The translations under genes and the position numbers were made by a program. Positions 7,448 through 14,407 of a stretch of 17,912 nt of DNA are shown here, in pieces (position 1 is the first letter of the stretch; every line of letters begins with the position of its first letter). The stretch comes from Rhabdothermincola sp036846205. Its GTDB lineage: Bacteria > Actinomycetota > Acidimicrobiia > Acidimicrobiales > Acidimicrobilacustridaceae. The notes under the pieces are model-generated. The model did not search any database. It saw nothing but the letters and a program-made list of their open reading frames with translations, and was not told the origin of the DNA. The stretch covers positions 1 to 17,912 of the forward strand of contig NZ_DAIUCK010000069.1 in the NCBI RefSeq assembly GCF_036846205.1, written 5' to 3'.

Positions 7448-8403
7448 CAGGCCGCCGTGGAGCGCAGGTAGTCGATGGGCTCCCACGCGTAGAGCTGCCG
7501 GACCACCTCGGGGGTGTGGTGAAGGAGCCGGATGCCGAGCATCCCGGTGACCCGGCTGCCATCAGCAGTGCGGCCCCGCACCAGCAGCTCGTGCACGTGG
7601 TCCGGCACCGGTGCGCCCGCCAGCCGAGCCAGAGCGCGAGCGACCCGCCAACCCGAGCCGGCGACCGGCACCGGCGCCCGGCCCCCCAGCCGCGCGGCCT
7701 GCGACGCCGTGACCGCGCCCGGGCCGACGACGTTGAGCGGACCGTGGAACCGCTGGTGCATCGCCGCGACGAAGGTCGCAGCCACGTCGTGCTGGTGCAC
7801 GACCGAGAAGACTGGGTCGGCGAGCGGAGAGAACGGCACGGCAGGCAGCCGCAGGAGGCGGCCGAGCGGGCTGGGAACGTGAGGGCCCACGATCGGCGCG
7901 AAGCGCAACACCGCGACAGCAGCTCCGACCCGCCTGCCGGCCTCGCCGCTGACCTGCTCGACATGCAGCATCGTGTGCCCGAAGGCCGACGTGGGCGCGG
8001 GTGGCACCTCCTCGTCGGGATGCAGCGGGGCGCCACGCTGCCGCCCGTACACCTCGATGCCGCTGCGCACGACCACCCGATCAAGCCGGCCACCGGCGAG
8101 CGCAGCCTCGAGTGCCACCGCCGTTCCCGCCGCGGTACGCGCCACCGCTGCCCGGGGGCTGCTTCGGGAATAGGGCTCGTAGACGCCCAGGTGGAGCAGG
8201 GCCGTCGGCGCGAAGGCCCGGATGACCGCGGACATCCGCTGTCGGTTGCGCGGATCGATGCGGTGGAACTCCGCCCGATCGAGCCGCCGGCGAGGGGGGA
8301 AGAGATCAGCCCCGGCGACGGCTTCGACCGAAGGGTCGTCCTCGACGAGCTGAGCGACGGCGGTGCCGAGCTCGCCACCCATGCCGGTGATGAAGACGCG
8401 CAT
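7447..8403 (-). CDS. Extended SDR (NAD-dependent epimerase/dehydratase-like) protein without the YxxxK pair
   Basis: A 318-residue Rossmann protein. The N-terminus has the dinucleotide motif TGMGGELG (residues 6-13), and RSGIEVYG (113-120) marks the strand that normally carries the catalytic Ser. In active extended SDRs a YxxxK pair follows; here the aligned segment is AFGHTMLHVEQ, with Phe141 for Tyr and Met145 for Lys. The following LRFAPIVGP is the usual post-active-site strand. It is therefore probably a nucleotide-binding pseudoenzyme or acts by other chemistry. It begins 12 bases after the coaX stop without a Shine-Dalgarno site and ends in a TGATG junction with the acyltransferase-like gene. 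From memory, mycobacterial GalE2 is also altered at this site, so the loss may be a family trait. Confidence 0.82.
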   Translation of the reverse strand: MRVFITGMGGELGTAVAQLVEDDPSVEAVAGADLFPPRRRLDRAEFHRIDPRNRQRMSAVIRAFAPTALLHLGVYEPYSRSSPRAAVARTAAGTAVALEAALAGGRLDRVVVRSGIEVYGRQRGAPLHPDEEVPPAPTSAFGHTMLHVEQVSGEAGRRVGAAVAVLRFAPIVGPHVPSPLGRLLRLPAVPFSPLADPVFSVVHQHDVAATFVAAMHQRFHGPLNVVGPGAVTASQAARLGGRAPVPVAGSGWRVARALARLAGAPVPDHVHELLVRGRTADGSRVTGMLGIRLLHHTPEVVRQLYAWEPIDYLRSTAA

Positions 8404-8412
8404 GCCGCGCCG

Positions 8413-8418
8413 ACTCTA
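8413..8418 (-). promoter_or_regulatory. Possible internal -10 element overlapping the coaX stop (TAGAGT)
   Basis: TAGAGT on the minus strand begins with the coaX TAG stop codon and lies nine bases before the SDR gene's ATG. As that gene has no ribosome site, an internal promoter with a 2-3 base leader is possible. Plain operon read-through is equally likely. Confidence 0.25.
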
Positions 8419-9213
8419 GGCGTTCTTCTCGTACACCAAACGCAAGCCGTGCAAGGTGAGCCAAGGCTCGACGTGCTGGATACGTCGTGACAGGGGGGTG
8501 ATGAGGTCCGCCAGCCCGCCCGTCGAGACGATCGTGCAGTCCCCCAGCTCCTCCTGGATCCGGTCGCAGAGCCCATCCACCTGCGCGGCGAAGCCGTACA
8601 CCGCGCCGGACTGGATCGACTCGACCGTGCTCTTGCCGAGCACGTGCCGAGGCTCGCGCAGCTCGACGGCCCGCAAGGCCGCCGCCCGGCCGACGAGCGC
8701 ATCCATGCTGATCTCGATGCCGGGAGCGATGGCGCCGCCGAGATACTCGCCGTTGGCGGAGACCGCATCGCAGGTGGTGGCGGTGCCGAAGTCGGCGATG
8801 ATCGTCGGCCCGCCGTAGAGGTCGTAGGCACCGACAGCGTTCGCGATGCGGTCCGCGCCGACTTCCTTCGGGTTCTCGTACTGGATGGCGATACCCGTCC
8901 GCACACCAGGCTCGATCACCACCGGGTCGAAGTCGAGGTAGGCGTCGGCCAGATCGCGCAAGGTGGCAGTGATCCGCGGCACACCCGACGAGATGGCCAC
9001 ACCATCGATGTCGTCGAGCGAGTGACCTCGGAACGCGAGGAACCCCTGCAGCAGCACCGCCATCTCGTCGGAGGTGCGATCGGCCTGGGAGGCGATGCGC
9101 CAGTGATCGAGCAGGCCGTCTTCCGGACGGCGGCCTGCCGCCGAACCCGCGTCGTCGAGCTCATAGAGCCCCACCACGGTCTGGGTGTTGCCGGCGTCGA
9201 TGGCGAGCAGCAC
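8416..9213 (-). CDS. coaX: Type III pantothenate kinase
   Basis: Phosphorylates pantothenate with ATP, the first step of CoA synthesis, in the cytosol; type III enzymes are not feedback-inhibited by CoA. The 265-residue protein has the ASKHA-fold motifs in order: DAGNT (residues 6-10, phosphate loop), GADRIANAVGAY (119-130), DFGTATTCD (141-149), GGAIAPG (159-165) and STGGLA (230-235). Length matches the family. The GTG at 9213 is chosen because DAGNT follows within a few residues and AAAGGAG lies five bases upstream; the frame stays open further upstream but has no motif there. It sits 31 bases after nadC in the same cluster as panC and panD, supplying the next step of the same pathway. Confidence 0.96.
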   Translation of the reverse strand: MLLAIDAGNTQTVVGLYELDDAGSAAGRRPEDGLLDHWRIASQADRTSDEMAVLLQGFLAFRGHSLDDIDGVAISSGVPRITATLRDLADAYLDFDPVVIEPGVRTGIAIQYENPKEVGADRIANAVGAYDLYGGPTIIADFGTATTCDAVSANGEYLGGAIAPGIEISMDALVGRAAALRAVELREPRHVLGKSTVESIQSGAVYGFAAQVDGLCDRIQEELGDCTIVSTGGLADLITPLSRRIQHVEPWLTLHGLRLVYEKNA

Positions 9214-9244
9214 GAGAGCTCCTTTCCGTTCCTCGGGCCGTCCC

Positions 9245-10135
9245 TCAGGCCGTCCGTCCGGTCTGGCCGATGTCGAGGCCGATGTCGAGGACCGGTGCCG
9301 AGTTGGTGATGCCCCCGACCGAGATGCAGTCGACGCCGAGCACGGCGTAACTGACGATGCTGTCCAGCGTGATGCCGCCAGAGACCTCGAGCAGCGGCCG
9401 GCGGCCACCGTGCCGGGCCACGTGCACGTCGGCGGCCACCACGCAGTCGGCGACCTGCTCGGGCGTCATGTTGTCGAGGAGCAGCGCGTCGGCCCTGGCG
9501 GCCAGCGCTTCTTCGACCTGTTCGAGATGGTCGCACTCGACGTGGACGGTGCGGCCGGGCCAGCGGATGCGTGCCTGGTGGATGGCAGCACTGACGCCCA
9601 TCAGGGCGAGGTGATTGTCCTTGAGGAGGATCCAGTCCGAGAGGTTCCCTCGGTGATTGGCGCCGCCGCCAGCGCGGACCGCGGCCTTCTCGAGCGCCCG
9701 TAGCCCGGGTGTGGTCTTGCGAGTGTCCCAGACCTTCGTGGCCGAGCCGGTGGCGGCCACCGCGTCGACGAAACGCCGGGTCTGCGTGGCGATTCCCGAA
9801 AGGTGACCGAGGAAGTTCAGCGCGGTGCGCTCCGCCGTCAGGATCGAGGCCAGACGTCCCTCGACGGTGGCGAACGGCATGCCGGCGCTGAGCTGATCGC
9901 CGTCGTCGGCATACCAGGACACCTCCACGCTCGCATCGACCTGACGGAACGTCTCCTCAGCGCACGAGCGACCCGCGAGGACACCGTCCCGGCGGGGAAC
10001 GAAGGCGGCGGACGCCCGAAGGTCCGCAGGCAGCAGCGAGGAGGTGAGGTCGCCGAGCGGGGTGAGATCCTCGACGAGCGCGCGCTGCACGGCATCGGCG
10101 ACGGCAACCCGAGGTGGGTGGCACTCGAGACTCAT
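9245..10135 (-). CDS. nadC: Nicotinate-nucleotide pyrophosphorylase (quinolinate phosphoribosyltransferase)
   Basis: Converts quinolinate and PRPP to nicotinate mononucleotide, CO2 and pyrophosphate in de novo NAD synthesis. The 296-residue protein carries ERTALNFLGHLSGIAT (from residue 102), DTRKTTPGLR (137-146), GGGANHRGNLSD (157-168) and LKDNH (171-175), all standard NadC substrate-binding blocks, and ends with SVGGITNSAP and two LDIG repeats encoded by a perfect 12-base tandem duplication (9265-9288). The ATG overlaps the nadB stop in ATGA, so translation is coupled to nadB. nadA is not in the window. Confidence 0.97.
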   Translation of the reverse strand: MSLECHPPRVAVADAVQRALVEDLTPLGDLTSSLLPADLRASAAFVPRRDGVLAGRSCAEETFRQVDASVEVSWYADDGDQLSAGMPFATVEGRLASILTAERTALNFLGHLSGIATQTRRFVDAVAATGSATKVWDTRKTTPGLRALEKAAVRAGGGANHRGNLSDWILLKDNHLALMGVSAAIHQARIRWPGRTVHVECDHLEQVEEALAARADALLLDNMTPEQVADCVVAADVHVARHGGRRPLLEVSGGITLDSIVSYAVLGVDCISVGGITNSAPVLDIGLDIGQTGRTA

Positions 10136-11757
10136 GCCGCACCAGCCTGGCTCACCGGCGGCCTGAGGACGAGCCGCGAGCGGAACCGCTGGTCGTCTCG
10201 CTCGGGGAAGTCCTGGCGGGTGTGCGCCCCCCGGCTCTCCTCACGGACCAGCGCCGCGAACGACATCGCGTGCGCGAGGCGGGCGAGGTTCCGCAACTCG
10301 GCGGCTGCCGGCGAGCCAGCGCGCCGCGACACAGCACCCGCCGCAGCGGTTGCCTCCTTCATCGCCGCCTGCAACGACGAACCGGTGCGGATCACGCCCG
10401 CGAGCTCCGTCATCCGCCGCTGAAGCCGGTCGCGAAGCCGAGTCAGCCCGGCAGGTTCGAACACCTCCGTTGCGTCCCCACCGTCCACGTCGAAGCTCGG
10501 CTCATCGACAGGACGGCCGCGGATCACCCCAGGCGACCCGTCCCCGTCGAGAACCGCCCGCATGGCACCGGTGGCCTCCGCCTCGACCTTGCCCTGCTCG
10601 ATCGCCTCGACCACCCGGAACGCGAACACCATTCCCTCGAGCAGCGAGTTGCTGGCGAGCCGGTTCGCTCCGTGCACACCGCTACAGGCGACTTCACCCG
10701 CTGCCCACAACCCTCCCAGTGACGACGCTCCGTCCAGATCGGTGATGACACCCCCACACAGGTAGTGCGCAGCCGGGGCGATCGGTAACCAGTCCCTGGC
10801 CGGATCGAGGCCGGCAGCACGAAGATCCGCGGCGATGGTCGGGAACCGCAGCTCGAAGTTCTCGAGACCCGTCGCATCGAGCCACAGGTGGTCCACACCC
10901 TGCTCGAGCATGCGGGTGGTCTCCGCCCGGGTGACCTCGTCCCGCGGCAACAGCTCGTCGACGAAGCGCTCACCGTTGGCGTCGCGCAGCAGCGCACCAT
11001 GTCCCCGCAACGCTTCCGACAGGAGCGGGCGCGGCATGCTGGGATGGTGCAGCGCCGTCGGGTGGAACTGCACGAACTCGATGTCGGCCACCGCCACCCC
11101 GGCTCGCAACGCCATGGCGATGCCGTCACCGGTCGCCTCGAGCGGATTCGTGGTGACCGCGAACAGCTGCCCCGCGCCTCCGGTGGCGAGCAGGACGTTG
11201 TTCGCCCTCAGCTGGTACCGCCCGCCATCGGGGGCGAGGGCCTCGATGCCCACACAGCGGCCATCGTCGACCAGCAACTCGAGGGCGAAGGTGTTCTCGT
11301 GGAGGACCGCAGCCGTGCGGTGCACGGCGTCGACCAGAGCCCGCTCGATCTCGGCACCCGTCGCCGCCCCTCCGGCGTGCACCACCCGAGGCACGCTGTG
11401 GCCACCCTCACGGGCCAACGCCAGCCGACCGTGCTCGTCCCGGTCGAACATGGCACCGAGCGCGATCAGCTCGTGGACTCGACCAGGGCCTTCGTCCACC
11501 AACACCCGCACCGCGTCGGCATCGCAGAGCCCGGCGCCGGCAGCCAGGGTGTCGGCGAGATGCAGGTCAGTGGAATCGGGGTCATCGTGGAGGACCGCCG
11601 CTACCCCACCCTGCGCCCAACGAGTGGTGGCCTGGTGCAGCTCGCCTTTCGTGAGCACGCCCACCCGCATCCCGTGGATCTCCGCGGCGCGGACCGCGGC
11701 CGAGAGTCCCGCCACCCCGCTGCCGAGCACGAGCAGATCGAGCGGCTCGGTCGTCAT
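10132..11757 (-). CDS. nadB: L-aspartate oxidase
   Basis: FAD enzyme that oxidises L-aspartate to iminoaspartate, the first step of de novo NAD synthesis; NadA then makes quinolinate. The 541-residue protein shows the FAD-binding GSGVAGLSAA (residues 12-21), RWAQGGVAAV (46-55), FHPTAL (231-236), the RGHGALLRD and PRDEVTRA blocks of the succinate dehydrogenase/fumarate reductase superfamily, ARDWLPIAPAAHYLCGG, and GANRLASNSLLEG near the FAD. The ARDWLPI segment and the pairing with nadC favour NadB over fumarate reductase. ATG 11757 follows panD by 30 bases without an obvious ribosome site. Its placement between panD and coaX joins NAD and CoA synthesis in one transcript. Confidence 0.96.
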   Translation of the reverse strand: MTTEPLDLLVLGSGVAGLSAAVRAAEIHGMRVGVLTKGELHQATTRWAQGGVAAVLHDDPDSTDLHLADTLAAGAGLCDADAVRVLVDEGPGRVHELIALGAMFDRDEHGRLALAREGGHSVPRVVHAGGAATGAEIERALVDAVHRTAAVLHENTFALELLVDDGRCVGIEALAPDGGRYQLRANNVLLATGGAGQLFAVTTNPLEATGDGIAMALRAGVAVADIEFVQFHPTALHHPSMPRPLLSEALRGHGALLRDANGERFVDELLPRDEVTRAETTRMLEQGVDHLWLDATGLENFELRFPTIAADLRAAGLDPARDWLPIAPAAHYLCGGVITDLDGASSLGGLWAAGEVACSGVHGANRLASNSLLEGMVFAFRVVEAIEQGKVEAEATGAMRAVLDGDGSPGVIRGRPVDEPSFDVDGGDATEVFEPAGLTRLRDRLQRRMTELAGVIRTGSSLQAAMKEATAAAGAVSRRAGSPAAAELRNLARLAHAMSFAALVREESRGAHTRQDFPERDDQRFRSRLVLRPPVSQAGAA

Positions 11758-11787
11758 GGGAGCGTCCCGGGCGAGGCGTGAGACGGG

Positions 11788-12216
11788 TCAGGGCGAGACG
11801 AGCTCGGCGGGGATCTCCTGGTAGCGCACCGGCCCGGGCCCCGCATCGGCGGCCAGGGCCTTGGCCGTCAGTTCGTCGACCGGCCGGTTGGCGGCGTCGA
11901 CGTGCACGACCTTCGGGGCGAAGTGCTCCAGCTCAGCCTCGTCGTAGTCGGCATAGGTGATGATGATGACCCGGTCACCAGGCTGCACCAGCCGCGCCGC
12001 CGCGCCGTTCAGGCACACGTCACCAGGGCCACCAGGGATGGCGTAGGTCTCGAAACGGGCGCCGTTGTCGATGTCGACCACCTGCACCTGTTCCCACTCC
12101 CGGATGTCCGCCAGGGCCATGAGCTCGGTGTCGAGCGTGATGGAACCGACGTAGTGGAGATTGGCGTCGCTGACCCGCGCCCGGTGGATCTTCGACTTCA
12201 TCATGCGCCTGCGCAT
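11788..12216 (-). CDS. panD: Aspartate 1-decarboxylase proenzyme (pyruvoyl type)
   Basis: Makes beta-alanine from L-aspartate for pantothenate synthesis. The 142-residue proenzyme contains HYVGS, where self-cleavage at Gly24-Ser25 would create the pyruvoyl group; the numbering equals that of the E. coli enzyme. Lys9, Arg54 and Tyr58 also fall at the E. coli positions, and LNGAAARLV matches the conserved substrate region. ATG 12216 has AGGGAG five bases upstream and gives the usual short N-terminus before KSKIHRA; the open frame extends to 12321 but that would overlap panC and lacks homology. The C-terminus continues about 20 residues beyond the barrel. It follows panC by 49 bases. Confidence 0.97.
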   Translation of the reverse strand: MRRRMMKSKIHRARVSDANLHYVGSITLDTELMALADIREWEQVQVVDIDNGARFETYAIPGGPGDVCLNGAAARLVQPGDRVIIITYADYDEAELEHFAPKVVHVDAANRPVDELTAKALAADAGPGPVRYQEIPAELVSP

Positions 12217-12265
12217 CTGGACTCCCTGTTGGCTTGGCGCTGCGATGCAGTCGCCGTGCGTGGGC

Positions 12266-13123
12266 TCACCCCCTGGCGGGGACGTCGACCCCAAGATTAT
12301 CCAACAGGCGCGTCCTGCCAAACCGGGCGGCCACCAACAGGCGCACCGATCCCGCCAGCGGATCGACCGGTCGCAGCGTGGCCGCGTCGACCACCTCGGC
12401 GTAGTCGAGCCGCGCCAACGGCTCGGCCTCCACGATGCCGGCCATCAGATGCCGCACGGCAGGCGCGCTGCGCTCACCGGCGAGGATGGTCGCGGCTCCC
12501 GCCTGCAACGCACGGTGCAGCACCGGGGCGGCGGCGCGCTCGTCCTCATCGAGGTAGACGTTGCGGCTCGACATCGCCAACCCGTCAGGTTCACGCACGA
12601 TCGGACACCCCACCACCGTGACCGGCTGGTCGAGGTCGCGAGCCATCTTCCGCACGATGGCGAGCTGCTGGTAGTCCTTCTCCCCGAAGTAGGCGCGACA
12701 CGGCCCCACGATGTTGAACAGCTTGGTAACCACCGTCGCCACCCCGGTGAAATGCGCTGGGCGCACAGCACCCTCCATCGTCGAGCTCAGCTCGGCCACC
12801 GAGACCGACGTGAGGATCTGCTCCGGGTACATCTCGCTTGCATCAGGTGCGAACACCGCGTCGACCCCGATCCTCCGGCACCTGGCGAGATCCCGATCGA
12901 GGTCCCGCGGATAGGTGCTCAGATCCTCGTTCGGGGCGAACTGGAGTGGGTTCACGAAGATGCTCACCACGGTCACGTCGCACTCCGCACGCGATCGGGC
13001 CATGAGTGACAGGTGCCCATCATGCAGGTACCCCATCGTGGGCACGAACCCGACGCTGCGCCCGGCCTGGCGCTGCTCGAGCAGCGACTGGCGGATCGAG
13101 GCGATGGTCTCGTGAACCTCCAC
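12266..13123 (-). CDS. panC: Pantothenate synthetase (pantoate-beta-alanine ligase)
   Basis: Condenses pantoate with beta-alanine using ATP through a pantoyl-adenylate, the last step of pantothenate synthesis. The 285-residue protein has FVPTMGYLHDGHLSLM (residues 26-41, with the HIGH-like HDGH), SIFVNPLQF (54-62), AYFGEKDYQQLAIVR (144-158) and the KMSKS-like MSSRN (184-188). The start is GTG 13123, which gives the expected short lead before the first strand; no strong Shine-Dalgarno sequence precedes it. It lies 49 bases after the DUF2520 gene and upstream of panD, which makes its co-substrate. Confidence 0.97.
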   Translation of the reverse strand: MEVHETIASIRQSLLEQRQAGRSVGFVPTMGYLHDGHLSLMARSRAECDVTVVSIFVNPLQFAPNEDLSTYPRDLDRDLARCRRIGVDAVFAPDASEMYPEQILTSVSVAELSSTMEGAVRPAHFTGVATVVTKLFNIVGPCRAYFGEKDYQQLAIVRKMARDLDQPVTVVGCPIVREPDGLAMSSRNVYLDEDERAAAPVLHRALQAGAATILAGERSAPAVRHLMAGIVEAEPLARLDYAEVVDAATLRPVDPLAGSVRLLVAARFGRTRLLDNLGVDVPARG

Positions 13124-13172
13124 GGGCGAAGCGTGTCACAGGGTGACCGAGCGGCTGAAACGAGGAGACCGG

Positions 13173-13898
13173 TCAGGCGCCGGCGCCGGAGTCGTCGACC
13201 AGCCGGCGCGTCGCTTTCACCATCACCTCGTAGGTCTCCCGCTCGTCCTCGGGGAGCGCCGCCAGGTGGCGGTGGATGGTCGCCCAGTCGCCTCGCGCCG
13301 CCGGGCCGGTCAGGGCGGCTGCAGGGCCGAGCTCGGCCACGTTGTCGACGGTCATGCGCACGAGGTCGAGGTACGCCTCGAGCGGCACACCCGCGAGCCG
13401 CGCCACCCGCTCCGCCTGCCCGAGCAGCGCGACGAGGTGGTTCGACGCGATCACCGCGGCCGCGTGGTAGGCGCTGCGGTGCTCGTCGGCCACCCGGAAG
13501 GAACGGCCGCCCAGATCGGCGACGATCTGCTCGACCATCGGATCGCCAGCGATCGCGAACCAGGCCCCGGAACGCAGCCGCGCCGCGCCGACCTCGGCGT
13601 TCGGCATCGCGACCAGCGGGTGCAGCGCCGCCCGGCGGGGATGGGGCGCGAGGACCTCCAGACCCAGCGAGCCCGCGAGGTGGCACACGACCGTGCCGGC
13701 AGCCGGCCGGACCTCGGCGGCCACGTGGGCCACGGTCGCGTCCGGGGTCGCGATCACGAGCAGGTCGACGTCCTGTGCGGCATCCGAGCGATCGTCGAAC
13801 CGGCCCAACGCACCGGCATCGCGCCAACCCACGCCGACCAGCGCGGCGCGCAGACTCCCCCCGGCTCGACCCGGACCGATCACGCGGAGGCTGGGCAC
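13173..13898 (-). CDS. Rossmann-like DUF2520 protein, candidate ketopantoate reductase
   Basis: A 241-residue predicted NAD(P)-dependent oxidoreductase. It begins with the dinucleotide motif VIGPGRAGGSL (residues 6-16), followed by DLLVIATPDATV (45-56), then the family blocks CHLAGSLGL (72-80) and LHPLVAMP (92-99), and a helical C-terminal domain starting at YHAAAVIASNHLVALL (144-159). DUF2520 genes often sit next to panC in actinomycetes, and related proteins have been proposed as alternative ketopantoate reductases; that role here is inference from context. GTG 13898 is preceded at six bases by TATCGT and has no ribosome site. It is the first gene of the pan-nad-coa cluster and is divergent from the antiporter regulator across only 32 bp. 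Confidence 0.85.
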   Translation of the reverse strand: MPSLRVIGPGRAGGSLRAALVGVGWRDAGALGRFDDRSDAAQDVDLLVIATPDATVAHVAAEVRPAAGTVVCHLAGSLGLEVLAPHPRRAALHPLVAMPNAEVGAARLRSGAWFAIAGDPMVEQIVADLGGRSFRVADEHRSAYHAAAVIASNHLVALLGQAERVARLAGVPLEAYLDLVRMTVDNVAELGPAAALTGPAARGDWATIHRHLAALPEDERETYEVMVKATRRLVDDSGAGA

Positions 13899-13904
13899 GA
13901 TCGG

Positions 13905-13910
13905 ACGATA
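13905..13910 (-). promoter_or_regulatory. Candidate -10 element for the pan-nad-coaX cluster, leaderless (TATCGT)
   Basis: TATCGT on the minus strand, six bases before GTG 13898, identical in hexamer and spacing to the element at 1135-1140. The divergent gap of 32 bp leaves no room for a normal leader, which supports leaderless transcription. Confidence 0.5.
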
Positions 13911-13930
13911 GCGGTCGGTCAGAATGGAGC

Positions 13931-14407
13931 ATGGCCGACGTCAACGAGACCCGCCTGCCGGGTGTAGGCATCCGCTATGACTTCGAGTGCCTCGGCGGCC
14001 AACGGGTCGGAGTCATCACCCGCCACTCGGGCCGGCGGGAGCTCATCATCTACGACCGGGACGATCCGGACGCGGTGCGATCGAGGGTCGAGCTCTCCGT
14101 CGACGAGAGCCGCACCCTCGGCGAACTGCTCGGCGGCTCGCGTATCAACGAGCAGCTCACATCGCTGGTGAGCGAGGTCGAGGGCCTCGCCATCGACTGG
14201 CTGCCACTCGCTCCCAGCTTCGAACCTCGCACGATCGGCTCCACCGAGATGCGTCAACGCACCGGTGCCTCGATCATCGCCATCATCCGCGGTGACGAGG
14301 CCATCCCCTCGCCAGGGCCTGATGACGAGCTCCGGCCGAACGACACCGTGGTGATCGTGGGGACCGCGGAGGGTCTCGCCGAGGCGTCGCGACTGCTCGG
14401 CTCGTGA
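13931..14407 (+). CDS. khtT: RCK-C (TrkA-C) regulatory subunit of a cation:proton antiporter
   Basis: A 158-residue soluble protein that should gate the antiporter encoded next. The N-terminal part (1-90) begins TRLPGVGIRYDF, typical of KhtT-like regulators; the C-terminal RCK-C fold (about 100-157) contains RTGASIIAIIRGDEAI and LRPNDTVVIVG. In Bacillus KhtT the equivalent domain senses pH and c-di-AMP; whether this protein does is unknown. ATG 13931 has GGAG only one base upstream, too close to act as a ribosome site, so a leaderless message is likely (CAGAAT lies five bases before the ATG). The stop overlaps the next start in GTGA, indicating coupled translation at matching amounts. Confidence 0.88.
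   Translation: MADVNETRLPGVGIRYDFECLGGQRVGVITRHSGRRELIIYDRDDPDAVRSRVELSVDESRTLGELLGGSRINEQLTSLVSEVEGLAIDWLPLAPSFEPRTIGSTEMRQRTGASIIAIIRGDEAIPSPGPDDELRPNDTVVIVGTAEGLAEASRLLGS

Noticed and set aside
7335..8906. Open frame of about 523 codons on the minus strand
   Set aside because: It is out of frame with, and spans parts of, the coaX, SDR and acyltransferase-like genes; the protein is Arg/Ser/Pro-rich low complexity.
9214..9408. Longer CoaX start
   Set aside because: The extension overlaps nadC; the GTG at 9213 has a clean AAAGGAG site and directly precedes the phosphate-binding DAGNT.
12217..12321. Longer PanD start
   Set aside because: It would overlap panC and shift the Gly24-Ser25 cleavage site away from the conserved numbering.
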